The notes beneath the pieces were generated by a model, which was not told the DNA's origin, ran no database searches, and worked only from the letters and a program-made list of their open reading frames with translations. A stretch of 37,679 nucleotides of DNA, from the NCBI GenBank assembly GCA_035303785.1, contig DATGRI010000023.1:1-37679 (forward strand), read 5' to 3'. Made by a program: the position numbers and the translations under genes. Of this stretch, positions 31,889 to 37,679 are shown one piece after another. Origin of the DNA: Sphingobacteriaceae bacterium (lineage in GTDB: Bacteria > Bacillota > Sulfobacillia > Thermaerobacterales > RSA17). Position 1 is the first letter of the stretch; the number at the start of each line of letters is the position of its first letter.

Positions 31889-32563
31889 GTGTTGACAACC
31901 GATCATACATGCCCGCGCCGTTGGCGACGACCGGCGGCAGTGGCGCTGCTGACCCTCTTTTTCCTCGCACTGTTTTCCTTCCCCGCCAGCGCTCCCTCCT
32001 TGACGGCCCTCATGGGATCCCGGGGCGCGGACGCCGCCCAGGTCCACACCGTAAGTCCCGGCGAGTCCTTGTGGCTCATCGCCCAAAGGTACGGCACGAC
32101 GGTGGGCGCCCTGCGGGAAGCCAACGGCCTGGGGGGCGACTTGATCCGGCCGGGCCAGAGGCTGACCATTCCCCAGTCGGCATCCACGGCCTGGGCTGCG
32201 CCCCTGCTCACGCCGGCGGAGATGGACCTGCTGGCGCGCCTGGTGCGGGCCGAGGCTGAAGACCAGCCCTACGCCGGCAAGGTGGCGGTGGCCGCTGTGG
32301 TGCTGAACCGCACCCGCAGCAGCCTGTTTCCCAACGGCGTTTGGGCGGTCGTCTACGAACCTTACCAATTCGAACCTGTTATGAACGGGCAAATCAACCT
32401 GCCCGCCCGGCCCACCGACCGGCAGGCCGTGGCGGATGCCCTCAGCGGTTGGGACCCCAGCTACGGGGCCTTGTACTTCTTCAACCCCGCCAAGACGGCC
32501 AACGCCTTCTTGTGGTCCCGCCCGGTGACGGTGACCATCGGCGACCACCGGTTCACCCGCTGA
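31889..32563 (+). CDS. LysM + SleB-type spore cortex/cell wall hydrolase
   Basis: A 224-aa exported hydrolase. N terminus: basic residues then a hydrophobic segment (about 14-33, AAVALLTLFFLALFSFPASA), a signal peptide or anchor. A LysM peptidoglycan-binding repeat follows (about 51-95; HTVSPGESLWLIAQRYGTT, NGLGGDLIRPGQRLTI). Residues about 108-224 form the SleB/CwlJ (Hydrolase_2) domain: LARLVRAEAEDQPYAGKVAV with the presumed catalytic Glu122, VLNRTRSSLFPNGV, YEPYQFEPVMNG and the ending YFFNPAKT. The domain order matches SleB-like lytic enzymes of germination or mother-cell lysis. GTG 31889 with GGGAGG eight bases upstream is chosen over an open frame that starts 105 bp earlier. Transcribed away from pdhA. 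Confidence 0.88.
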   Translation: MLTTDHTCPRRWRRPAAVALLTLFFLALFSFPASAPSLTALMGSRGADAAQVHTVSPGESLWLIAQRYGTTVGALREANGLGGDLIRPGQRLTIPQSASTAWAAPLLTPAEMDLLARLVRAEAEDQPYAGKVAVAAVVLNRTRSSLFPNGVWAVVYEPYQFEPVMNGQINLPARPTDRQAVADALSGWDPSYGALYFFNPAKTANAFLWSRPVTVTIGDHRFTR

Positions 32564-32578
32564 ACTGCCGGCAGGGGG

Positions 32579-32631
32579 GGCCGGCGCCGGCGCCGGCCGG
32601 CCTGGTCCTCCCGCCCGGCGGGGCGCCGGGC
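32579..32631. repeat. GC palindromes between the convergent sleB-like and map genes
   Basis: A perfect 20-bp palindrome, GGCCGGCGCC followed by GGCGCCGGCC (32579-32598), and a perfect hairpin GCCCGGCG-GGG-CGCCGGGC (32613-32631). Neither is followed by T residues on either strand, so they are not standard terminators, but they occupy the place where both transcripts must end. Confidence 0.6.
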
Positions 32632-32633
32632 AG

Positions 32634-33389
32634 TCAGTCTCCGGGCAGCTGGGTGAGAATCTCCGGCCCTTGGTCCGTTATGGCCACCGTATGCTCAAAC
32701 TGGACGGCGATGGATCCGTCGCGGGTGCGCACCGTCCAGCCGTCGGGATCCATGGTGACCCGCCAATCCCCCATGGTGATCATGGGCTCGATGCATAGGA
32801 CCATCCCCGCCGTCAGGCGGATGCCGGTGTTGGGCTCGCCGGCGTGGTACACTTCCGGCGGCTCGTGGAGATCCCGGCCGATGCCATGGCCCACGAAGTC
32901 CCGCACCACGCCGTAGCCGTGGCCTTCGGCCACCGATTGCACCGCATGGGCCAGGTCGCCCATCCGGTTGCCGTCTACGGCTTGGGCGATGCCGGCGTAG
33001 AGGCATTCTTCTCCGATGGCCATGAGATGGGCTATTTTGGGGTCCACGGGCTCCACGGCGTAGGTCCAGGCCGAATCACCGTGGTACCCCTTGTAGTACG
33101 CGCCTATATCAATGGAAATTACGTCCCCCGGCTGGAGGAGCTGGGAGCCGGGAATGCCGTGGCAGACTACGTCGTTGATGGAAGTGCAGATGGAGGCGGG
33201 AAATCCCCTGTATCCTTTGAAGCTGGGGGTGGCTCCCTTTTGGCGCAGGAAGTTTTCCGCCACTTGGTCCAGTTCGGCGGTGGAAATGCCCGGCTTGACG
33301 TAATCTTTGAGGACGGCGTGACAGCCGGCGACGATGGCGCCCGCTTCCCGCATGATGGCCAGTTCCCGCTGGGATTTCAACTTGATCAA
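32634..33389 (-). CDS. map: Type I methionine aminopeptidase
   Basis: Removes the initiator methionine from nascent proteins. The pita-bread fold metal ligands are present: the aspartates in VISIDIGAYYKGYHGDSAW, the histidine in FVGHGIGRDLHEPP, and the glutamates in MVLCIEPMI and VQFEHTVAI; NDVVCHGIP holds the substrate-site histidine. An ATG at 33395 touches the SD (AAGGAG then one base), so TTG 33389 with correct spacing is taken as the start, giving MIKLKSQRELAIMREAG, like other bacterial MAPs. About 251 aa. It is a single-gene unit far from the ribosomal protein operon where Bacillus keeps it. Its promoter strongly resembles veg P1. Confidence 0.95.
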   Translation of the reverse strand: MIKLKSQRELAIMREAGAIVAGCHAVLKDYVKPGISTAELDQVAENFLRQKGATPSFKGYRGFPASICTSINDVVCHGIPGSQLLQPGDVISIDIGAYYKGYHGDSAWTYAVEPVDPKIAHLMAIGEECLYAGIAQAVDGNRMGDLAHAVQSVAEGHGYGVVRDFVGHGIGRDLHEPPEVYHAGEPNTGIRLTAGMVLCIEPMITMGDWRVTMDPDGWTVRTRDGSIAVQFEHTVAITDQGPEILTQLPGD

Positions 33390-33461
33390 GGGCATGCTCC
33401 TTTAGGGGCGACCTGGGCAGGGCATCAGCCGCCAAGACCGAAGCCGCGTCGGGTTACGGTT

Positions 33462-33491
33462 TTGTCGGGAAATCTGTTACATTCGTACTGT
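33462..33491 (+). promoter_or_regulatory. Possible promoter of csaA overlapping the map promoter
   Basis: TTGTCG (33462-33467), 18 bp, TACTGT (33486-33491). The -10 boxes of the two opposing promoters share the palindrome GTACTGTAC, so only one polymerase could occupy the site at a time. Hexamers are only fair. Confidence 0.4.
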
Positions 33492-33516
33492 ACCACACGC
33501 CTTAAATTTTGCTCAA
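33487..33516 (-). promoter_or_regulatory. SigA-type promoter of map
   Basis: Reading leftwards: TTGAGC (33516-33511), 18-bp spacer, TACAGT (33492-33487), extended by TG. The spacer agrees with that of veg P1 at 15 of 18 positions. It overlaps the -10 of a possible opposite promoter for csaA. Confidence 0.7.
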
Positions 33517-33543
33517 AGCCGGCGGCGGGGCAATAGTATCGCC

Positions 33544-33870
33544 ATGATAGAGTACGAGCAATTCCGGCAGGTGGACATGCGGGTGGGCAAGGTGGTAAGC
33601 GCCGAGCCCCTGGCGGGAGCGCGCCGCCCGGCCTACCGCATGACCATCGATTTCGGCCCTTTGGGGATGCGTCAAAGCAGCGCCCAGATCACCGATTTGT
33701 ATACGCCCCGGGACCTGGTCGGACGACTGGTGGTGGCGGTGGTCAACTTCCCGCCCAAGCGGATCGCCGGCTTCCGGTCAGAAGTGCTGGTCCTGGGGGT
33801 GGACACCGGCGCCGGGGTGGCGCTGCTGGGCGTGGACGGCGATGTCCCCCTGGGGGCACGGGTTTACTGA
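33544..33870 (+). CDS. csaA: CsaA, tRNA-binding/EMAP-fold chaperone-like protein
   Basis: A 108-aa stand-alone EMAP (OB-fold) domain: VDMRVGKVVSAEPLAGARRPAYRMTIDFG, QSSAQITDLYTPRDLVGRLVVAVVNFPPKRIAGFRSEVLVLG. Bacillus CsaA is described as a secretion-linked chaperone; the fold is also that of Trbp111, a tRNA-binding partner of MetRS. The MetG in this window lacks that domain. ATG 33544 has no good SD, which suggests a weakly translated or leaderless-like start. A small membrane-protein gene follows after 44 bp. Confidence 0.88.
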   Translation: MIEYEQFRQVDMRVGKVVSAEPLAGARRPAYRMTIDFGPLGMRQSSAQITDLYTPRDLVGRLVVAVVNFPPKRIAGFRSEVLVLGVDTGAGVALLGVDGDVPLGARVY

Positions 33871-33914
33871 ACATTGCAACGGCCTGAGGGAATGGGCCTA
33901 AGGAGGGAGTCCGG

Positions 33915-34127
33915 TTGGTCACCTTCTTGCTGGTGGCGGCCGCCATCTTGCTGATGGTGCTGGTGGACGTGCTCAACCCGGTGGTGAGGCGCCAGCAGAT
34001 CGAGCTGGAGGAGGAGCGCCTGCGCCGCTTGGAGGAAGAACTGGGCAAGGATCACCCGGAGGTCCGGGCCCTGAAGGTGAAGCACTGGCGCCATCGCTTG
34101 TACGGCAACGGTGAGGCGACGCCTTGA
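33915..34127 (+). CDS. Small single-pass membrane protein with coiled coil, unknown
   Basis: 70 aa, no family recognised. One N-terminal membrane helix (about 2-22, VTFLLVAAAILLMVLVDVL), then a charged helix likely to form a coiled coil (about 25-45, RQQIELEEERLRRLEEELG) and a basic tail. TTG 33915 is supported by AAGGAGGGA eight bases upstream, one of the better SDs of the region, so the gene is probably real. It lies between csaA and rpsD; its final codons contain the -35 box of the rpsD promoter. Topology would place the coiled coil in the cytoplasm if the N terminus is outside. Confidence 0.65.
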   Translation: MVTFLLVAAAILLMVLVDVLNPVVRRQQIELEEERLRRLEEELGKDHPEVRALKVKHWRHRLYGNGEATP

Positions 34128-34152
34128 CCGCCCCATTCCGGCAAGGTAAACT
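34124..34152 (+). promoter_or_regulatory. SigA-type promoter of rpsD
   Basis: TTGACC (34124-34129), 17 bp, TAAACT (34147-34152). The -35 overlaps the stop codon of the preceding small gene. Only about 30 nt of leader remain, too short for the large S4 autoregulatory RNA known in Bacillus. Confidence 0.7.
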
Positions 34153-34188
34153 GAACTTTGGCTTTATGAATGGGAGGTTCAATAAGCG

Positions 34189-34803
34189 TTGGCCAGAAGA
34201 ACAGGACCGAAACACCGGCTATGCCGCCGCGTAGGCCAGCCCCTATGCGGCTCGCCTCGTTGCCCCGCCCTGAAGCGGCCTTATCCCCCTGGCCAGCATG
34301 GGCGGTCGGCCAGGCCGGGTCGGAAGCTGAGCGAATACGGCATCCGGCTGCTGGAAAAGCAAAAGCTGCGGGAAATTTACGGGGTCATGGAGCGCCAGTT
34401 CCGGCGGTACTATGACCGGGCCAGCAAGACCAAGGGCAAGACGGGTGAAGCGTTGCTGCAGCTGCTGGAGACCCGGCTGGACAACATGGTCTACCGCATG
34501 GGCTTTGCCCGGACGCTGCCCCAGGCCCGCCAGCTGGTTTCCCACGGGCACATTGACGTCAATGGCCGCAGGGTAGACCGGCCTTCCTTCCAGGTGCGGC
34601 CGGGCGACCGGGTGGCCGTGCGGGGCAAGAGCCGCAACTTGGACTTGATCAAGGAAGCCCTGGAAGTGGTTGCCCAGGTGCCCAACTACCTCAGCGTGGA
34701 CACGGAAAAGCTGGAAGGCACCCTGGTAAGGGTTCCGGCCAGGGAGGAAATTCCCGTGGCCGTCGATGAAACGCTGGTGGTGGAGTTTTACGCCGGCAAG
34801 TAA
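34189..34803 (+). CDS. rpsD: Ribosomal protein uS4
   Basis: Primary 16S rRNA-binding protein that starts small-subunit assembly. 204 aa. N-terminal arm with His9, Cys12, Cys20 and Cys25, in the place of the four-cysteine zinc site of C+ type S4 but with a shortened loop and His for the first Cys; then [10 protein letters not shown]-like [30 protein letters not shown], and an S4 RNA-binding domain (about 95-155; [27 protein letters not shown]). TTG 34189 is used, with GGGAGG about 11 bases before. It stands alone outside the S10/alpha operons, as in Bacillus. Its terminator overlaps the end of the coding sequence. Confidence 0.96.
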   Translation: MARRTGPKHRLCRRVGQPLCGSPRCPALKRPYPPGQHGRSARPGRKLSEYGIRLLEKQKLREIYGVMERQFRRYYDRASKTKGKTGEALLQLLETRLDNMVYRMGFARTLPQARQLVSHGHIDVNGRRVDRPSFQVRPGDRVAVRGKSRNLDLIKEALEVVAQVPNYLSVDTEKLEGTLVRVPAREEIPVAVDETLVVEFYAGK

Positions 34804-34819
34804 GCCGCCGGCGTTTTTT
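34790..34819 (+). terminator. Intrinsic terminator of rpsD overlapping its stop codon
   Basis: ACGCCGGC (34790-34797) and GCCGGCGT (34807-34814) form an 8-bp stem with a nine-base loop that contains the TAA; six T residues follow (34814-34819). Confidence 0.85.
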
Positions 34820-34847
34820 CTGTTCCTTAGGCGGGAATCAAGACGAA

Positions 34848-34895
34848 GGCAATCAAAGGCCCCCATCAGCCGACAACTGCCGGCGGATGGGGGCC
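34848..34895 (-). terminator. Terminator at the end of the korA-korB-ywhD operon
   Basis: Read leftwards, GGCCCCCATC and GATGGGGGCC (34895-34886 and 34867-34858) form a perfect 10-bp stem with an 18-base loop that holds an inner GCCG/CGGC pair; TTTGATT follows and includes the ywhD stop codon. The stem therefore lies in coding sequence. Confidence 0.65.
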
Positions 34896-35335
34896 GGTGT
34901 ATTTTCCCACAGTTCCTTTTCCCAGCTGAGGAGGCGCCGCAGGGCCTGCCGCGCCTCGGGGGTCATGTTGCCCACTTCCACCTGGCCCGCCAGGGCGGCC
35001 CGCATGCCGTTCACGTGGTCGGCCAGGGACTTGTAGCCCACCATGGCCTCCCGGTCGATCCACATGGGGCAGGCCACCAAGCCCCGGTAGCAGCGCCCCC
35101 CTGCCTCATTGCGGCCCAAAGTGATCCAGACGACCCAGTATTCCTTGCCCTGGGGCACCTGCTGGGGGTCGTCCACCCACTTGACGCCCCGCTCGGCGGG
35201 ACTCCGGGCATGGAGCGCCTCGGCCGAGAAGTAGGCCGTATCCTCTTCTACGATGGCTGCGGCCAGGTTCCCCAGATCCTCTCCTTGGGCGGCGGGATCG
35301 GGGATGAGCTTAAAGGCCGGGTCGCCCAAGTCCAT
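34853..35335 (-). CDS. ywhD: YwhD-like protein of unknown function
   Basis: 160 aa, resembling Bacillus YwhD by eye: a central ALHARSPAERGVKWVDDP block, GKEYWVVWITLGRN, CPMWIDREAMVGYKSLADHVN, and a C-terminal helix with a conserved ELWEN. No signal peptide, membrane helix or cofactor motif is evident; function unknown. ATG 35335 overlaps the korB stop (TGATG), so the protein is made together with the ferredoxin oxidoreductase, which gives a functional hint not available from Bacillus, where ywhD has other neighbours. A TTG one codon upstream is possible. Its 3' end forms part of a terminator. Confidence 0.7.
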   Translation of the reverse strand: MDLGDPAFKLIPDPAAQGEDLGNLAAAIVEEDTAYFSAEALHARSPAERGVKWVDDPQQVPQGKEYWVVWITLGRNEAGGRCYRGLVACPMWIDREAMVGYKSLADHVNGMRAALAGQVEVGNMTPEARQALRRLLSWEKELWENTPAPIRRQLSADGGL

Positions 35336-36219
35336 CAAGCGAACTCCTGCATGATGGCTTGCAGTTCTTCCTTGCCGATGGTCAAGTCCTGGGTCACGAT
35401 GGGCTCCTCCCGGTAGCCGGGCAGGTGCTCCTCGTAACTGGGCGTGTTCAATTCCTGGTATATGATGCCCGTGACCAGCTCGTTGGTTTCAATGACCTTT
35501 TGCCGCGCCGCTTCCAGGTCGTGGCGGTCGTAGTTGGGATCGTCGTCCACGGACACCAGGTTTTCCCGGAAGAAGTCATAGGTGTTGATCTTGTTGTACG
35601 TGACACAAGGGCTGAAGCAGTTGACCAGGGAGAAGCCCTTGTGCTGGATGGCCGCCTTGAAGATTTCGGCCATGGTCTTGGGATCACCGGAGAAAGCCTG
35701 GGCTACGAAGGTGGCCCCGGCGGTGAGGGCCGTCAGGACCGGCCGGACGGGACGCTCCGCCGAGCCCGTCGGGGTGCTGATGGTTTCGAAGCCCAGCTGG
35801 CTGGTGGGCGAGAACTGGCCCTTGGTGAGCCCGTAAATCTGGTTGTCCATGACGATGTAGGTTATGTCCAAGTTGCGCCGGGCGGCATGGAGAAAATGGC
35901 CCAAGCCGATGCCGTAGCCGTCGCCGTCGCCGCCGGCGGCGATGACGGTCAAGTTGCGGTTGGCCAGCTTGATGCCTGTGGCCACGGGCATGGCGCGGCC
36001 GTGGACCACGTGGACGCTGTAGGAATTGAAGTAGTCGCCGATCTTGCCGGAGCAGCCGATGCCGGCCACCAAGGCTACGTTCTCGGGGTCCAGGTTCAAC
36101 TCGGCCGCTGCTTGCTGGAGGGCAGCCAAGACCCCGAAGTCACCGCAGCCCGGACACCACCAGGAGGCGGCGTCGGTCCGAAAGTCCTTTACGGTGCGCT
36201 TCTTCGTCACAGTAGACAC
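35335..36219 (-). CDS. korB: 2-oxoacid:ferredoxin oxidoreductase, beta subunit
   Basis: TPP-binding subunit of a KorAB-type enzyme that decarboxylates a 2-oxoacid (2-oxoglutarate or pyruvate) to acyl-CoA and reduces ferredoxin. 294 aa. Cluster/TPP motif WWCPGCGDFGV (Cys22, Cys25), a further cysteine in GIGCSGKIGDYF, the TPP Mg motif GGDGDGYGIGLGHFLHAARR with MDNQIYGLTKGQFSPTS, and a fourth cysteine in FSPCVTYNK near 200, typical of the [4Fe-4S] site. The open frame extends further, but GTG 36219 follows GGAGG by nine bases and lies one base after the korA stop. The two-subunit layout and motif set suggest the KorAB group. Confidence 0.92.
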   Translation of the reverse strand: MSTVTKKRTVKDFRTDAASWWCPGCGDFGVLAALQQAAAELNLDPENVALVAGIGCSGKIGDYFNSYSVHVVHGRAMPVATGIKLANRNLTVIAAGGDGDGYGIGLGHFLHAARRNLDITYIVMDNQIYGLTKGQFSPTSQLGFETISTPTGSAERPVRPVLTALTAGATFVAQAFSGDPKTMAEIFKAAIQHKGFSLVNCFSPCVTYNKINTYDFFRENLVSVDDDPNYDRHDLEAARQKVIETNELVTGIIYQELNTPSYEEHLPGYREEPIVTQDLTIGKEELQAIMQEFA

Positions 36220-36220
36220 T

Positions 36221-37679
36221 TTACAGGACCTCCCTGCAGTGAGCTGCGATTTCTTGGGCCAGGAACGACGTACCGTCGTACTTGGTGAAGCTGCCCAGTT
36301 TGCCCTTCGGCACGTCCAGATGCTGTCGCAGCACCAAGTTGAGTTGCCCTTGGGCGTTGTTTTCCACCACCACAACCTTGTCGGCCCGGTTGACTACAGC
36401 CTCGATCTCGGCGGCCGGCAAGGGGGAGAGCAGCTTGACGGCCAGGCTGGCCACCTTGCGCCCTTCCGCCTGGAGCAGTCCCACGGCTTCGTTGATGGGG
36501 CCCATGGCGGAGCCCCAGCCCACCAGCAGCAGTTCGGGCTCTTCGTCGCCGAAGTAGCCGGTGGAGATGCCGTTGGTCTGGGCGCCTGCGATCTTGCGCA
36601 GCCGCTTGTTCATCATCTGGATGCGGTTTTGCCGGTTTTCGGTGATGTGGCCCGTTTCGTCGTGCTCCACACCGGTGGCCAGGTGGAGACCGCCGGGCAT
36701 GCCGGGAATGGAGCGGGGCGAGATGCCGCTTTCGGTGAAGGCATACCGCTTGAAGGGCTGGCCGTTCAGTTGATCCAGCTCCTCCTGGGTGATGAGGGAC
36801 CCCCGATCGATGTTGATGCGGTCGAAGTCGAAGCCTTCCACCGTCTGGACGGAAAGACCCAGGGACAGGTCCAGGGCGAGAATGACAGGGGTCTGGTAAC
36901 GCTCCGCCAAGTTGAAGGCCTCGGCGGCATAGTAGAAGCATTCCTCTACATTGGTAGGCGCCAGGATGATGCGGGTCAGGTCGCCGTGGGTGCCGTACAG
37001 CATCTGCAGCAGGTCCGACTGCTCGTGCTTGGTGGGCATGCCCGTGCTGGGCCCGCCCCGCTGCACGGCCACGATGACCACGGGCGCCTCGATCATGCCG
37101 GCGTAGCCCAAGGTTTCCATCTTGAGGGAAAGCCCGGGGCCCGAGGTAGCCGTAAGGGACCGGACGCCGGCGTAGCCTGCCCCGATGGCCATGGCCATGG
37201 AGGCGATTTCGTCTTCGGCCTGCACTACAACGCCGCCGTACTTGGGCAGCTTGCGCACCAGCCAGTGCATGACTTCCGAAGCCGGCGTAATGGGGTAGGC
37301 GGCCATGAAGCGGCAGCCTGCCGCCAAAGCGCCGAAGGCGGCGGCTTCGTTGCCGGCCATCAGGTGGCGCCGTTTGTCGTCGCCCGGCGCCAGTTTCAAC
37401 AGATCAAGACCGTTCATCTGGCTCAGGGCCGCATCATAGCCGGCGTCGAAGGCCTGCCGGTTGGAGGCTACCATCTTCTCGCCCCTGCGGCCGAAGCGTT
37501 CTTGGATGACGTTGTGGAAGGGCTGACGGTCCAGGTCCAGGAGGGCTGCCGCAGCGCCGGTGGCCACCATGTTCTTCATGATGACGGCCCCGGCCTCCCT
37601 GGCGATCTGGGAGATGGGGATATGGAGCGCCACCACCTCCGGGCCCTCGGGAAGCTTGGCCTGCCGCTTGCCGTCGGAG
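36221..37679 (-). CDS. korA: 2-oxoacid:ferredoxin oxidoreductase, alpha subunit (5' end beyond window)
   Basis: The frame is open to the right edge of the window, so the gene is partial; a GTG at 37636 is unlikely to be the start, because codons upstream of it continue the conserved reading (KLPEGPEVVALHIP). The visible part has the end of the gamma domain (AGAVIMKNMVATGAAAALL, HNVIQERFGRRGE), then a linker, and the alpha domain with RFMAAYPITPASEVMHWL, QAEDEIASMAMAIGAGYAG, LTATSGPGLSLKMETLG and VQRGGPSTGMPTKHEQSDL. The gamma-alpha fusion is the KorA/two-subunit type. Pairs with korB one base downstream. Confidence 0.92.
   Translation of the reverse strand, partial: SDGKRQAKLPEGPEVVALHIPISQIAREAGAVIMKNMVATGAAAALLDLDRQPFHNVIQERFGRRGEKMVASNRQAFDAGYDAALSQMNGLDLLKLAPGDDKRRHLMAGNEAAAFGALAAGCRFMAAYPITPASEVMHWLVRKLPKYGGVVVQAEDEIASMAMAIGAGYAGVRSLTATSGPGLSLKMETLGYAGMIEAPVVIVAVQRGGPSTGMPTKHEQSDLLQMLYGTHGDLTRIILAPTNVEECFYYAAEAFNLAERYQTPVILALDLSLGLSVQTVEGFDFDRINIDRGSLITQEELDQLNGQPFKRYAFTESGISPRSIPGMPGGLHLATGVEHDETGHITENRQNRIQMMNKRLRKIAGAQTNGISTGYFGDEEPELLLVGWGSAMGPINEAVGLLQAEGRKVASLAVKLLSPLPAAEIEAVVNRADKVVVVENNAQGQLNLVLRQHLDVPKGKLGSFTKYDGTSFLAQEIAAHCREVL

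Overview
The window comes from a high-GC, spore-forming member of the Bacillota (Firmicutes). The evidence is spoVG, spoVT, yabP/yabQ, a SleB-like cortex hydrolase and the classical Bacillus gene order around metG, ispE, purR, glmU, prs, ctc, pth, mfd and divIC, combined with a base composition near two-thirds G+C, heavy use of GTG and TTG starts, and Gram-positive RNA regulation (a T-box). A lineage such as Symbiobacterium, Thermaerobacter or Limnochordia would fit, but the genus cannot be named from the sequence alone.

Positions 1-22,920 form a strictly collinear plus-strand block. A SigA-type promoter and a T-box leader with an ATG specifier control metG, followed by tightly overlapped tatD, rsmA and a YkuK-like gene. 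Tandem SigA promoters drive veg. Then come ispE, a MobA-like nucleotidyltransferase, purR, a threonine ammonia-lyase in the slot where Bacillus has ridA (yabJ), spoVG with a good SigH promoter, glmU, prs, ctc (bL25), pth, mfd, spoVT, a SpoVB/YabM-type flippase, mazG, HU, yabP (SigE-like promoter), yabQ, a small sigma-region-4-like HTH gene preceded by a cluster of three DnaA boxes, divIC, the S1-domain gene yabR, and finally a tRNA-Leu(UAA). The block joins translation, nucleotide and cell-wall precursor supply, DNA repair, sporulation and septation.

After the tRNA the layout changes to short units on alternating strands: fabI (-), a YtpB-type C35 terpene synthase (+), an AstE/AspA-like zinc hydrolase (-), two small genes including a CotF-like protein (+), a pyruvate dehydrogenase operon E1a-E1b-E2-E3 (-), a LysM/SleB-type hydrolase (+), map (-), csaA with a small membrane protein and rpsD (+), and at the right edge a 2-oxoacid:ferredoxin oxidoreductase pair (korA, cut by the window edge, and korB) translationally coupled to a ywhD-like gene (-).

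The observations most worth following are: (i) the DnaA-box cluster in front of the unrecognised HTH gene inside the sporulation/division cluster, a layout that recalls DnaA-controlled sporulation checkpoints; (ii) the nearly identical 18-bp promoter spacer shared by veg and map; (iii) threonine ammonia-lyase occupying the ridA position between purR and spoVG; (iv) a long inverted repeat that encloses the promoter and start codon of the flippase gene. No CRISPR array, insertion sequence, prophage or obvious foreign island was seen.
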